The notes below the pieces were generated by a model. That model was not told where the DNA came from. It was given only the letters and a program-made list of their open reading frames with translations, and did not search any database. From UBA6136 sp964344495 (GTDB taxonomy: Bacteria > Pseudomonadota > Gammaproteobacteria > Methylococcales > Methylococcaceae), in assembly GCA_964344495.1 (NCBI GenBank), contig CAYFNI010000054.1, positions 1-15,490 on the forward strand: 15,490 bases of DNA, read 5' to 3'. Of the stretch, positions 1 to 8,228 are shown piece after piece; within the stretch, counting starts at the first letter, position 1, and each line of letters starts with the position of its first letter. A program made the translations under genes and the position numbers.

Positions 1-1
1 T

Positions 2-640
2 GTGGGTGCTCGCGTGACCGGTAATCCCCTGCGTCGGGAAATTGCCGCGCTGGCAGGCGTTGAGCGACAGCGTCCAAAGGCTGAGTCTCTGCGTGTTCTG
101 ATTGTCGGTGGCAGTCTGGGCGCCAAAGCGCTGAATGATATCGTGCCGGCGGCGTTGGGGTTGATTCGGCAGCCATTGATGATTCGCCACCAGACCGGAC
201 AAGCTCTGCGCGACGAGACTGCAGCCCGGTATCACGAACAGGGCCTGGCTGCGGAAGTGACGGCGTTTGTCGAGGATATGGCAGCGGCCTACCAGTGGGC
301 CGATCTGGCCATTTGCCGGTCGGGGGCCATGACGGTGAGTGAACTCGCAGCGGCGGGGTTGCCGGCGATTCTGGTGCCGTACCCGCACGCCATCGACGAT
401 CACCAGACTGCCAACGCACACGTGCTGGCTGATGACGGTGCTGCCGTGCTGATGCCGCAGGCGAATCTGACGCCCGAGAGCCTGGCGGCAGTGCTCCGGT
501 CATTGCTGGATGAGCCTGAAACGCTGTCGGCCATGTCGCAGGCTGCCCGGCTCAAGGCCCGGCCCGAAGCCGCCAAGACGGTTGCGGCGGTTTGTCTGGC
601 GGCTGTCGCAGACGCCCCTAAGAACGAGGACAATCCATGA
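2..640 (+). CDS. murG: MurG, undecaprenyldiphospho-muramoylpentapeptide N-acetylglucosaminyltransferase (C-terminal part)
   Basis: This is a 5'-truncated gene: the frame is open at the window edge and only the last 212 or so residues are present, against about 355 in the family. MurG transfers GlcNAc from UDP-GlcNAc to lipid I at the inner face of the cytoplasmic membrane, giving lipid II. The visible part is the C-terminal, UDP-sugar-binding Rossmann domain of a GT28 enzyme. It contains the inter-domain TGNPLR segment, the glycine-rich turn VGGSLGAKALND (about positions 104-140) and the donor-site signature CRSGAMTVSELAAAGLPA (about 313-366), followed by a PYPHAIDDHQTANA segment. The GTG at position 2 is internal, not a start. 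The last four bases overlap the murC start (ATGA), so the two are probably translationally coupled. The family call is certain. Confidence 0.96.
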   Translation: MGARVTGNPLRREIAALAGVERQRPKAESLRVLIVGGSLGAKALNDIVPAALGLIRQPLMIRHQTGQALRDETAARYHEQGLAAEVTAFVEDMAAAYQWADLAICRSGAMTVSELAAAGLPAILVPYPHAIDDHQTANAHVLADDGAAVLMPQANLTPESLAAVLRSLLDEPETLSAMSQAARLKARPEAAKTVAAVCLAAVADAPKNEDNP

Positions 641-2067
641 GGCAGTCAGACGCACTCCCAAGCCAGCACGGCATGAGCCGTATTCGGCGCATCCACTTTA
701 TCGGTATTGGCGGCACTGGCATGAGCGGCATTGCCGAGGTGCTGCTTAATCTCGGGTACCAGATTTCCGGTTCCGATCTGGGCGAGAACGCTGCAACTCG
801 CCGTCTGGCGAGTCTGGGCGCGACCATTCACAAGGGCCATGAGTCGAGTAACGTACAGGGGGCGGAGGTGGTGGTCGTCTCCACGGCGATTGATCGCTCA
901 AACAGGGAGGTCGAGGCGGCGCTGGCGCAGAAGATACCTGTGATCTCCCGGGCGGAAATGCTGGCGGAGCTGATGCGGTTCCGCTACGGGATTGCAGTTG
1001 CGGGCACGCACGGCAAGACGACGACCACCAGCTTGACGGCCAGCGTACTGGCCGAGGCCGGACTAGATCCGACCTTCGTAATCGGAGGGCGGTTGAACAG
1101 CGTCGGCACCAATGCGCAACTCGGGCAGGGTGCGTTTCTGGTAGCGGAGGCGGATGAAAGTGACGCCTCTTTCCTCCATCTGCAACCCATGATGGCCGTG
1201 GTCACCAACATTGATCGCGACCACATGGAGACCTATCAGGGTGATTTCGACCGGCTCAAGCAAACGTTCATCGAGTTTCTGCACCATGTTCCGTTTTACG
1301 GATTGGCGGTGTTGTGTCTGGAAGACCCTGGCGTCCGCGACATTCTGCCGGAGATCAGCAAACCGGTTAAAACCTATGGATTTTGCGAAGGCGCGGACCT
1401 GCGCGCAGTCGATATCCGTCAGGACGGCATGCGCAGCACGTTCAAGGTCATTCGGGCTGGGGCCGATGACGGGTTTGACGTGACCTTGAATTTGCCGGGT
1501 CGGCACAACATTCTGAATGCCTTGTCGGTGATCGCCATTGCCGACGAACTGGGCATCGGGCCGGAGATCATCCGGCGGGCGCTGAGTCAGTTCAAGGGGA
1601 TCGGGCGACGGTTCCAGGTCAACGGCGAGATCCGACTGCAGGGGCAGCCCGTGACCTTCGTCGATGATTATGGTCACCACCCGCGCGAGATTGAGGCGAC
1701 GCTGGACTCGGCCCGACAGGCGTATGCCGGGCGGCGACTGGTCATGGTGTTCCAGCCGCACCGGTTCACCCGGACCCGCGATCTGTTCGAGGACTTTGTG
1801 CAGGTTTTGTCCAGGACAGATGTGCTGCTCCTGACGGAGGTTTATGCTGCCGGGGAAAAACCGATCAACGGCGCCGACGGGCGCTCATTATCGCGGGCTA
1901 TCCGCGTGCGCGGTCAGATCGAGCCCATTTTTGTTGAGGACATTCATGAATTGGCGGGATTGTTGCCCGGCGTGCTGTTGCCCGGTGACGTGGTTCTGAC
2001 CCTCGGGGCGGGCAGCATTGGTCAGGTTGCACTCGAGTTGCCGCAGGCATTGGCAGAGGCCGGTTGA
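637..2067 (+). CDS. murC: MurC, UDP-N-acetylmuramate--L-alanine ligase
   Basis: MurC adds L-alanine to UDP-MurNAc with ATP, the first step of peptide-stem assembly in the cytoplasm. The 476-residue protein has the three Mur-ligase domains. The N-terminal nucleotide-sugar domain opens with HFIGIGGTGMSGIAEVL and contains YQISGSD. The central ATPase carries the P-loop GTHGKTTT (residues 123-130) and AEADESDASFL. The C-terminal domain has DDYGHHPREI and FQPHRFTRT. Length is normal for the family. I chose the ATG at 637 because GAGGA (626-630) lies six bases upstream; an in-frame ATG at 673 (MSRIRR) would also leave the conserved core intact. The start overlaps the murG stop as ATGA, and the stop overlaps the murB start. 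Confidence 0.97.
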   Translation: MRQSDALPSQHGMSRIRRIHFIGIGGTGMSGIAEVLLNLGYQISGSDLGENAATRRLASLGATIHKGHESSNVQGAEVVVVSTAIDRSNREVEAALAQKIPVISRAEMLAELMRFRYGIAVAGTHGKTTTTSLTASVLAEAGLDPTFVIGGRLNSVGTNAQLGQGAFLVAEADESDASFLHLQPMMAVVTNIDRDHMETYQGDFDRLKQTFIEFLHHVPFYGLAVLCLEDPGVRDILPEISKPVKTYGFCEGADLRAVDIRQDGMRSTFKVIRAGADDGFDVTLNLPGRHNILNALSVIAIADELGIGPEIIRRALSQFKGIGRRFQVNGEIRLQGQPVTFVDDYGHHPREIEATLDSARQAYAGRRLVMVFQPHRFTRTRDLFEDFVQVLSRTDVLLLTEVYAAGEKPINGADGRSLSRAIRVRGQIEPIFVEDIHELAGLLPGVLLPGDVVLTLGAGSIGQVALELPQALAEAG

Positions 2068-2984
2068 TGGTTGCGGTTCAGGGGGGGCAGACGTTAATGC
2101 AATCCTCTCCACTCAGAGGCGAGTTGCGGCACGACGAGCCGATGGCCGACCACAATTCCTGGCGGGCCGGCGGGCGGGCGGATCATTTTTATCTGCCTGC
2201 CGATCTCGACGATCTGGTGGCCTTCATGAAAGGGTTGCCGCAGGGGGAGCCGCTCTTGTGGGTCGGCTTGGGAAGCAATTTGCTGGTCCGGGATGGCGGA
2301 ATCCGCGGCACGGTCATCTGCACCCGCAACCGGCTTCGCGAGATGGTGATGACGGGCGCAGGGAGGGTCTCGGTTCAGGTTGGCGTCCCTTGTGCGCATG
2401 TGGCGAAATTCTGCGCCGAGCAGGGTTTGGTCGGCGCCGAATTTCTGGCCGGCATTCCGGGCACGATGGGCGGAGCGCTGGCCATGAATGCGGGCGCATT
2501 CGGCGGCGAAACCTGGACGTTGGTGCGGCAGGTCACGACGGTTGATCGCCGGGGAGAGCTCAGGGTGCGGCATCCGGATGAGTTTGAGGTGGGGTATCGC
2601 AGTGTGCGAGGGCCGGCCGATGAATGGTTTGTGGCCTGTGAGCTGGGCCTCCAAAATGGCGATGTGGAGACTGCGCGGGGCAAAATCAAACAGCTGCTGG
2701 CGCGCCGGAACGAGACGCAGCCAACGAATTTGCCGAGCTGTGGATCGGTGTTCCGCAATCCGGCCGGTGATTTTTCAGCCCGGCTGATCGAGGCCTCCGG
2801 TCTCAAGGGGTATTCGATAGGGGGTGCCCAGGTGTCGGAGAAGCATGCCAATTTCATCGTCAATGTCGGGGGCGCGAGTGCAGCCGATATCGAGGCGCTG
2901 GTAAAGCATGTGCAGTTGGAGGTGCAGCGCCTGCAGGGCGTTTCGCTGGTGCCTGAGGTCAAAGTAGTGGGCGAGGGAATGTGA
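2067..2984 (+). CDS. murB: MurB, UDP-N-acetylenolpyruvoylglucosamine reductase
   Basis: MurB is the FAD enzyme that uses NADPH to reduce enolpyruvyl-UDP-GlcNAc to UDP-MurNAc. The FAD-binding region shows NSWRAGGRAD, the VGLGSNLLVRDGG pyrophosphate loop and the AGIPGTMGGALAMNAGAFG stretch. The catalytic serine is in PSCGSVFRNP (Ser227 from this start), and the conserved glutamate is in VPEVKVVGE at the C-terminus. At 305 residues, with GYRS and SEKHANFIVN, it resembles the shorter type II MurB rather than the roughly 340-residue E. coli type I; this assignment is from memory of the two classes. I chose ATG 2067 because it overlaps the murC stop (TGATG) and has AGAGG seven bases upstream. ATG 2097, preceded by a run of G, is an alternative that would remove ten non-conserved residues. 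Confidence 0.95.
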   Translation: MVAVQGGQTLMQSSPLRGELRHDEPMADHNSWRAGGRADHFYLPADLDDLVAFMKGLPQGEPLLWVGLGSNLLVRDGGIRGTVICTRNRLREMVMTGAGRVSVQVGVPCAHVAKFCAEQGLVGAEFLAGIPGTMGGALAMNAGAFGGETWTLVRQVTTVDRRGELRVRHPDEFEVGYRSVRGPADEWFVACELGLQNGDVETARGKIKQLLARRNETQPTNLPSCGSVFRNPAGDFSARLIEASGLKGYSIGGAQVSEKHANFIVNVGGASAADIEALVKHVQLEVQRLQGVSLVPEVKVVGEGM

Positions 2985-3925
2985 TGGAATTCAAGATCAA
3001 AAATGCCGGCGATTTCGGGCGCGTGGCCGTGTTGATGGGAGGGGCGGCAGCCGAGCGGGAAGTGTCCCTGAAGAGTGGGCGCGCGGTGCTGCAGGCCTTG
3101 CTCAATCGAGGGGTTGATGCGACCGGCTTCGATGTCGGACGGCAGATGGTCGAACCGCTTCTGGCTCAGGAGGCGGCCTTCGACCGGGTGTTCAATATTA
3201 TCCATGGGCGGGGCGGCGAAGATGGCGTTCTGCAGGGTGCGCTTGAAACGCTGGGAATTCCCTATACCGGCAGCGGTGTATTGGCGTCCGCGCTCAGCAT
3301 GGACAAGCTTCGAACCAAGCTGTGCTGGCTGGGGGCGGGGTTGCCGACGCCAAAATGGATGCTGCTGACCTGCGAGGCCGATTTGCCGGTGTGTGAGAAG
3401 ACATTGGGGTTCCCGGTCATCATCAAGCCGGCTCAAGAGGGTTCCAGCATAGGCATGAGCCGGGCAGAGAATGCGGCTGAACTCAAGCAGGCATGGAAAA
3501 CGGCTTCAATGTATAATTGCGATGTTTTTGCCGAATCCTGGGTGGTCGGCAAGGAGTACACTGCCGCCGTTTTGGACAGCCAGCCGCTACCGCTCATCCG
3601 CCTTGAAACACCGCATAAATTCTATGATTTCGACGCTAAATACCGCGCCGAAACTACTCAATACCATTGCCCTTGCGGGCTCTCTGCCGATGAGGAGCAA
3701 CGGCTCCAGCAGTTGGCGCGCAACGCTTGCGATGTGGTCGGCGTATCGGGCTGGGCCAGGGTCGATCTGATGGTCGATCAGGCGGGGCAGCCTTGGTTAA
3801 TTGAAGTGAATACGGTGCCCGGAATGACCGACCACAGTCTGGTCCCGATGGCGGCGCGTCAGGCCGGACTCAGCTTCGATGAGCTGGTCTGGAAAGTGCT
3901 TGAATCCAGTTTCACCCCAAAATAG
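2984..3925 (+). CDS. ddl: Ddl, D-alanine--D-alanine ligase
   Basis: Ddl joins two D-alanines using ATP; the dipeptide is then added to the peptidoglycan stem by MurF. The 313-residue protein is a DdlB-type ATP-grasp ligase. It has the N-terminal glycine-rich loop VAVLMGG followed by AEREVSLKSG (catalytic Glu), HGRGGEDGVLQGALE, the PYTGSGVLASALSMDK segment, the Ser loop EGSSIGMSR, the FYDFDAKY segment with the Ser-Tyr-Lys network residues, and the C-terminal metal/substrate motif WLIEVNTVPGMTDHSLVP. The start at ATG 2984 overlaps the murB stop (TGATG), with GAGGGA five bases upstream; a GTG at 2981 is possible but less likely. Placement directly before ftsQ is the standard dcw order. An AT-rich patch in the middle contains a perfect TATAAT (3512-3517). 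Confidence 0.96.
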   Translation: MEFKIKNAGDFGRVAVLMGGAAAEREVSLKSGRAVLQALLNRGVDATGFDVGRQMVEPLLAQEAAFDRVFNIIHGRGGEDGVLQGALETLGIPYTGSGVLASALSMDKLRTKLCWLGAGLPTPKWMLLTCEADLPVCEKTLGFPVIIKPAQEGSSIGMSRAENAAELKQAWKTASMYNCDVFAESWVVGKEYTAAVLDSQPLPLIRLETPHKFYDFDAKYRAETTQYHCPCGLSADEEQRLQQLARNACDVVGVSGWARVDLMVDQAGQPWLIEVNTVPGMTDHSLVPMAARQAGLSFDELVWKVLESSFTPK

Positions 3926-3932
3926 CGCAGCC

Positions 3933-4709
3933 ATGTCCCGGAAACGACCCAAACCGCGCAAGCAACACCGTGCCCTGTGGCGGGGACTGGTGATGCTGGG
4001 GCTGGTCGCCGTCAGTTACGGGCTGGTCCAGCAGCAGGATCGGCTGCGCCAGGCGCTGAGCGAATGGATGCCGGTCCGTTTTGTGCGTGTGCAGGGCGAT
4101 TTTGCCAATATTGATCCGGAGCGGGTTGCAGATCGGCTTCGGGCTGAATGGGAGGGCGGCTATCTGCTGCTGAATCTGGGGCGGATCGAACGGACCCTAT
4201 CGCTCATGCCGTGGATCGAGACCGTGCGGGTATCGAGAACCTGGCCAGACACCGTGGTGCTTGAGCTGCAGGAACAGCATCCCGTCGCGCGCTGGGGCCA
4301 TGACGGCCTGATCAGCCAGAATGGCCGGGTGTTGGATCTGTCCCCTCAAACCGAAGGGTTCAGTCATTTGCCGCGACTTTATGGGCCGCCAGGCCGCGAG
4401 GCGGAGGCGTTGGCCTTGTTGACTCGCCTGAATGAAAAATGGAGTGCCCGGGGCGCGACAGTCGTGGATCTTGTCCTCAGCGATCGCTTGGCCTGCGTCA
4501 TCGAGTTGTCCGATGGCCTCAAGATTGCTTATGGAAGTCAGGAGCCGCTGGCCGCAACCGACCGGTTGCTGAGCCTGTTGCCCAAGTTGGGCGAAAAGGG
4601 ACTGGCCGGTATCAGGACGATCGACCTGCGCTACCCGCGGGGTTTTGCCGTGACCTGGCGACCGGCAGCAGGAAGTGATGCGCACCCGGATGCGCCCGAG
4701 GCGGGCTGA
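3933..4709 (+). CDS. ftsQ: FtsQ, cell division protein (divisome bitopic membrane protein)
   Basis: FtsQ is a single-pass inner-membrane protein that recruits FtsB and FtsL and links early and late divisome assembly. The 258-residue protein has a basic cytoplasmic tail (MSRKRPKPRK), one hydrophobic segment at about residues 14-32, a periplasmic POTRA domain (about 48-118, starting VRFVRVQGDF and including MPWIETVRVSRTWPDTVVLEL), and a beta domain ending near TIDLRYPRGFAVTW. The frame is open 18 codons further upstream, inside ddl, but ATG 3933 gives the usual short basic N-terminus and sits eight bases after the ddl stop. No good Shine-Dalgarno sequence precedes it, so low initiation or coupling to ddl is likely. 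Sequence conservation in this family is low; the call rests on topology, POTRA pattern and position. Confidence 0.93.
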   Translation: MSRKRPKPRKQHRALWRGLVMLGLVAVSYGLVQQQDRLRQALSEWMPVRFVRVQGDFANIDPERVADRLRAEWEGGYLLLNLGRIERTLSLMPWIETVRVSRTWPDTVVLELQEQHPVARWGHDGLISQNGRVLDLSPQTEGFSHLPRLYGPPGREAEALALLTRLNEKWSARGATVVDLVLSDRLACVIELSDGLKIAYGSQEPLAATDRLLSLLPKLGEKGLAGIRTIDLRYPRGFAVTWRPAAGSDAHPDAPEAG

Positions 4710-4734
4710 TAGCCCCTGACCAACGAGTTATACA
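4706..4734 (+). promoter_or_regulatory. Possible sigma-70 promoter for ftsA-ftsZ
   Basis: In the 47-base ftsQ-ftsA gap a -35-like CTGATA (4706-4711) lies 17 bases before TATACA (4729-4734), each matching four of six consensus bases. The -35 overlaps the ftsQ stop. The gap is clearly richer in A+T than the flanking genes. It is a weak prediction by eye. Confidence 0.28.
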
Positions 4735-4756
4735 CTGTTTTATAGGCGCTTTATTG

Positions 4757-5992
4757 ATGGCTAAGAAATCGGACCGTAACCTCATCGTGGGCCTGGATAT
4801 TGGCACGTCCAAAGTGGCCTGCATTGTCGGGGAGGTCAATCCGGAGGGGGATGTCGAAGTCATCGGCCTTGGGAGTCATCCCTCCCGTGGTCTGAAGAAA
4901 GGCGTGGTCGTCAATCTGGAGACCACCGTCCAATCGATCCAGCGCGCCGTCGATGAAGCCGAGCTCATGGCAGGATGCCGGATAAATTCGGTCTTTGCCG
5001 GTATCGCCGGCAGTCACATCATCAGCATGAATTCGCATGGCATCGTCGCCATCAAGGATAAGGAAGTAACCCAGGGCGATGTCGACCGGGTGATCGATTC
5101 GGCGCGCGCCGTGGCCATACCGGCCGACCAGAAAATCCTGCATATCCTGCCTCAGGAGTATGTCATTGACCGTCAGGAGGGCATCAAGGAGCCGGTCGGC
5201 ATGTCCGGCATACGTCTTGAGGCGCGCGTCCACATCGTGACGGGAGCCGTCAGCGCTGCCCAGAATATCGTCAAGTGCATCCGTCGCTGTGGACTGGAAG
5301 TCGAGGACATCATTCTCGAGCAGTTGGCCTCCAGTGCCGCCGTACTGACCGATGATGAAAAAGATCTGGGCGTCTGTCTGGTTGACATCGGCGGCGGCAC
5401 GACCGACATCGCTGTCTTTACTGACGGTGCCATCCGCCACACGGCGGTGATTCCGATCGCCGGTGATCAGGTCACCAACGACATCGCCGTTGCCTTGCGG
5501 ACACCGACCCAGTTTGCCGAGGACATCAAGATCAAGCACGCCTGCGCGCTGACGCAACTGGCCAGTCTGGAGGATTTGATCGAAGTGCCCAGTATTGGCG
5601 ATCGGCCCATCCGGCAGATTTCACGACTCAATCTGGCCGAGATCGTCGAGCCGCGCTACGAGGAATTGCTCCTGCTGGTGCAGGCGGAGCTGCGGCGCAG
5701 CGGCTTCGAAGACCTGATCGCGGCGGGCATCGTCATTACCGGGGGGAGTGCCCGGGTCGAGGGGCTGGTGGAGCTGGCGGAAGAAATCTTCCACGTGCCG
5801 GTTCGCATTGGTATCCCTCAGTCGATTACGGGCTTGCAGGATGTTGTACGCAATCCGGGTTACGCAACCGGGGCGGGATTGCTGCTGTTCGGCAAGCAAC
5901 AACAGGTTCATGGAGAGCATTACGGGTCATTGGGGCCTGGGGTTCGAGGGATGTGGATGCGGATGAAAAACTGGTTCACGGGTAATTTCTGA
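4757..5992 (+). CDS. ftsA: FtsA, actin-like cell division protein, membrane tether for FtsZ
   Basis: FtsA polymerises on the membrane, anchors FtsZ filaments and signals divisome activation. The 411-residue protein has the actin/Hsp70 fold signatures: phosphate-1 loop GLDIGTSKVACIVGEV at the N-terminus, the SHC/1C insert unique to FtsA (about residues 83-160, including HGIVAIKDKEVTQGDVDRV and ILPQEYVIDRQEG), phosphate-2 loop DIGGGTTDIAVF, and the adenosine motif ITGGSARVEGL. It ends with an amphipathic helix (MWMRMKNWFTGNF), the membrane-targeting sequence. I took ATG 4757 because it gives the usual MAKKSDRNLIVGLD start; a TTG one codon earlier is less likely. The Shine-Dalgarno sequence is weak (AGG at 4744-4746). 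The gene precedes ftsZ by 32 bases. Confidence 0.97.
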   Translation: MAKKSDRNLIVGLDIGTSKVACIVGEVNPEGDVEVIGLGSHPSRGLKKGVVVNLETTVQSIQRAVDEAELMAGCRINSVFAGIAGSHIISMNSHGIVAIKDKEVTQGDVDRVIDSARAVAIPADQKILHILPQEYVIDRQEGIKEPVGMSGIRLEARVHIVTGAVSAAQNIVKCIRRCGLEVEDIILEQLASSAAVLTDDEKDLGVCLVDIGGGTTDIAVFTDGAIRHTAVIPIAGDQVTNDIAVALRTPTQFAEDIKIKHACALTQLASLEDLIEVPSIGDRPIRQISRLNLAEIVEPRYEELLLLVQAELRRSGFEDLIAAGIVITGGSARVEGLVELAEEIFHVPVRIGIPQSITGLQDVVRNPGYATGAGLLLFGKQQQVHGEHYGSLGPGVRGMWMRMKNWFTGNF

Positions 5993-6024
5993 TACGTGCT
6001 GATTCATTACAACGGGGTGGTGAA

Positions 6025-7179
6025 ATGAAATTTGAAATCGTCGATTCGTATAGTCAAAACGCGGTCATCAAGGTGATCGGTGTCGGTGGTGGCGGTGGCA
6101 ACGCGGTCAACCACATGGTCAACAGTCAGGTGGACGGCGTTGACTTCATCTGCGCCAATACCGATGCCCAAGCCCTGAAGTCCTTGCAGGCCCGTTCGGT
6201 GATCCAGCTTGGAAATGCCCTTACCAAAGGTCTGGGGGCAGGCGCCAATCCGGATATCGGTCGTCAGGCGGCACTGGATGATCGGGATCGGATTCTTGAA
6301 GTGCTCGAAGGCGCCGACATGGTCTTCATCACCGCAGGGATGGGCGGTGGTACCGGTACCGGCGCTGCACCGGTCATTGCGGAAATCGCCAAGGAAGCCG
6401 GAATCCTGACGGTCGCCGTGGTCACCAAGCCGTTTGCCTTTGAAGGCAAGCGTCGCCGCGACATGGCTGAAAAGGGCATCGATGAACTGAGCCAGTTCGT
6501 CGATTCCCTGATCACCATTCCCAATGAAAAGCTGTTGCCGGTTCTGGGGCGGGAAGTCAGCCTGATGAGCGCATTCGCGGCGGCCAACGACGTGCTGCTG
6601 GGCGCGGTACAGGGCATCGCGGATCTGATTACCCGTCCGGGTCTCATCAACGTCGACTTTGCCGACGTGCGCACGATCATGTCGGAAATGGGCATGGCGA
6701 TGATGGGTACCGGTATCGGTCACGGTCCCAATCGGGCGCGCGAAGCGGCTGAAGCGGCCATTGCCAGCCCGCTGCTTGAAGATATCAACCTGCAGGGCGC
6801 CCGCGGCATCCTCGTCAACATCACCGGCGGCATGGATATGGCCATCGGCGAGTTTGACGAAGTCGGCAATGTCGTCCGTGAATTCGCTTCGGATGATGCC
6901 TCAGTGGTGATCGGCACCGTCATCGATCCCGATATGCATGATGAATTGCGTGTCACGGTGGTTGCGACCGGCCTGTCCGGTGCCCGCCAGGCGAGCGAAC
7001 CGACACTCAAGCTGGTGCAAAAAAATACCGGCGAAATCGACTACAGCGAGATGACTCGCCGTCCGGCGGTGGCGCGCAAGCAATCGCAGATGGAGCCGCG
7101 CTCAGAAGCGAAAAAAGAGAAGGAAATGGATCTGGAATATCTTGATATCCCGGCCTTCCTTCGTCGTCAGGCGGATTGA
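6025..7179 (+). CDS. ftsZ: FtsZ, tubulin-like cell division GTPase
   Basis: FtsZ polymerises with GTP into the cytokinetic ring that recruits the divisome. The 384-residue protein shows the nucleotide-binding glycine loop VIGVGGGGGNAVNHM, the tubulin signature GGGTGTG (residues 107-113), the NDVLL stretch and the T7 synergy loop NVDFADVRT, which inserts catalytic Asp residues into the next subunit. After the conserved core (to about residue 317) comes a short charged linker rich in Arg, Lys and Glu, then the conserved C-terminal peptide LDIPAFLRRQAD that binds FtsA and ZipA. A GGGGTGG tract (6014-6020) just upstream serves as ribosome binding site. Length and motifs are typical, and nothing in the protein looks unusual. 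Confidence 0.99.
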   Translation: MKFEIVDSYSQNAVIKVIGVGGGGGNAVNHMVNSQVDGVDFICANTDAQALKSLQARSVIQLGNALTKGLGAGANPDIGRQAALDDRDRILEVLEGADMVFITAGMGGGTGTGAAPVIAEIAKEAGILTVAVVTKPFAFEGKRRRDMAEKGIDELSQFVDSLITIPNEKLLPVLGREVSLMSAFAAANDVLLGAVQGIADLITRPGLINVDFADVRTIMSEMGMAMMGTGIGHGPNRAREAAEAAIASPLLEDINLQGARGILVNITGGMDMAIGEFDEVGNVVREFASDDASVVIGTVIDPDMHDELRVTVVATGLSGARQASEPTLKLVQKNTGEIDYSEMTRRPAVARKQSQMEPRSEAKKEKEMDLEYLDIPAFLRRQAD

Positions 7180-7199
7180 GGCCCGGCGCCTCATTCAGG

Positions 7200-7220
7200 G
7201 GCCGCCCTGACCGGGCGGCC
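7200..7220 (+). other. GC-rich hairpin between ftsZ and lpxC
   Basis: GGCCGCCC (7200-7207) and GGGCGGCC (7213-7220) form a perfect eight-base-pair stem with the five-base loop TGACC. No U-tract follows, so it is not a classic intrinsic terminator. It may stabilise the 3' end of the ftsZ message, slow RNA polymerase or mark an RNA-processing site between the division genes and lpxC. Confidence 0.6.
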
Positions 7221-7290
7221 TGACTCAACGCTTACGATTCGGTAGCAGCCGGAGCGGGGCGGACCGAAACTAGATCAGGAGACTCTCTGC

Positions 7291-8202
7291 ATGATCAGGC
7301 AAAGAACGCTGAAAAATGTCATCAAGGCGACGGGTGTCGGCCTGCATACCGGCGAGAAGGTGTATCTCACCCTCCGCCCTGCCGCGCCCAATACCGGCAT
7401 CGTCTTTCGTCGGGTCGATCTGCCTGAGCCGGTGGATATTCCGGCCACTCCGCAGAATGTCGGTGACACGACTCTGTCAACGACCCTGGTCCGGGACGAT
7501 GTCAAGGTATCGACGGTTGAGCATTTGTTGTCGGCCCTGGCCGGGTTGGGCATTGATAACGCCTATATCGATGTGAGTGCGCCCGAAGTGCCGATCATGG
7601 ATGGCAGTGCCGGCCCCTTTGTGTTCCTGATCCAGTCGGCCGGAGTGGAGGAGCAGAACGCCCCCAAGACTTTCATCCGCATCAAGCGCCCGATTCGCGT
7701 GATGGATGGCGACAAGTGGGCCTGCTTCGAGCCCTATGATGGTTTCAAGGTCACGTTTACCATCGACTTCGATCATCCGGCCTTCAGCGAAGATGCGCAG
7801 ACTGCCAGCATCGACTTCTCATCCACCTCGTTCGTCAAGGAAGTCAGCCGGGCCCGCACCTTTGGTTTCATGCGTGACATCGAGGCGCTGCGCAAGCGCC
7901 GTCTGGCCTTGGGTGGCAGCATGGACAATGCCATCGTGGTCGATAATTACCGCATCCTGAATGAGGATGGCCTGCGTTACGCCGATGAGTTCGTGAAGCA
8001 CAAGATTCTCGACGCCATCGGCGATCTGTACCTGCTCGGGCACAGCCTGATTGGCTCATTCGAGGGATACAAATCCGGGCATGGGCTCAATAACCAGTTG
8101 CTCCGTCAAATGCTGGTCCAGGAGGATGCCTGGGAGTCGGTTACATTCATGGATGACGATGCCCTGCCGATTTGTTACAGCCGCCTGACGGTTGCGGCCT
8201 GA
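7291..8202 (+). CDS. lpxC: LpxC, UDP-3-O-acyl-N-acetylglucosamine deacetylase
   Basis: LpxC is the zinc enzyme that carries out the committed step of lipid A synthesis, deacetylating UDP-3-O-(3-hydroxyacyl)-GlcNAc in the cytoplasm. The 303-residue protein matches the family length. Zinc ligands and catalytic residues are visible: Glu77-His78 in VEHLLSAL, His237 and Asp241 in KHKILDAIGDL, and the general-acid His264 in SGHGLNNQLL, each one residue before the E. coli numbering as I recall it. The fingerprints MDGSAGPFV and SRARTFGFMRDIE are also present. A good Shine-Dalgarno sequence, AGGAGA (7277-7282), lies eight bases before the ATG. It is the last gene of the dcw block and is followed by a strong terminator. 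Its presence indicates a lipopolysaccharide-bearing Gram-negative cell. Confidence 0.98.
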   Translation: MIRQRTLKNVIKATGVGLHTGEKVYLTLRPAAPNTGIVFRRVDLPEPVDIPATPQNVGDTTLSTTLVRDDVKVSTVEHLLSALAGLGIDNAYIDVSAPEVPIMDGSAGPFVFLIQSAGVEEQNAPKTFIRIKRPIRVMDGDKWACFEPYDGFKVTFTIDFDHPAFSEDAQTASIDFSSTSFVKEVSRARTFGFMRDIEALRKRRLALGGSMDNAIVVDNYRILNEDGLRYADEFVKHKILDAIGDLYLLGHSLIGSFEGYKSGHGLNNQLLRQMLVQEDAWESVTFMDDDALPICYSRLTVAA

Positions 8203-8228
8203 CAGACCTTATACCCACCCCACCTCAG

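Noticed and set aside
2375..3436. A 353-codon minus-strand frame across murB and ddl
   Set aside because: It covers two well-supported genes on the plus strand; its composition is shadow-like, rich in Arg, Pro and Ser.
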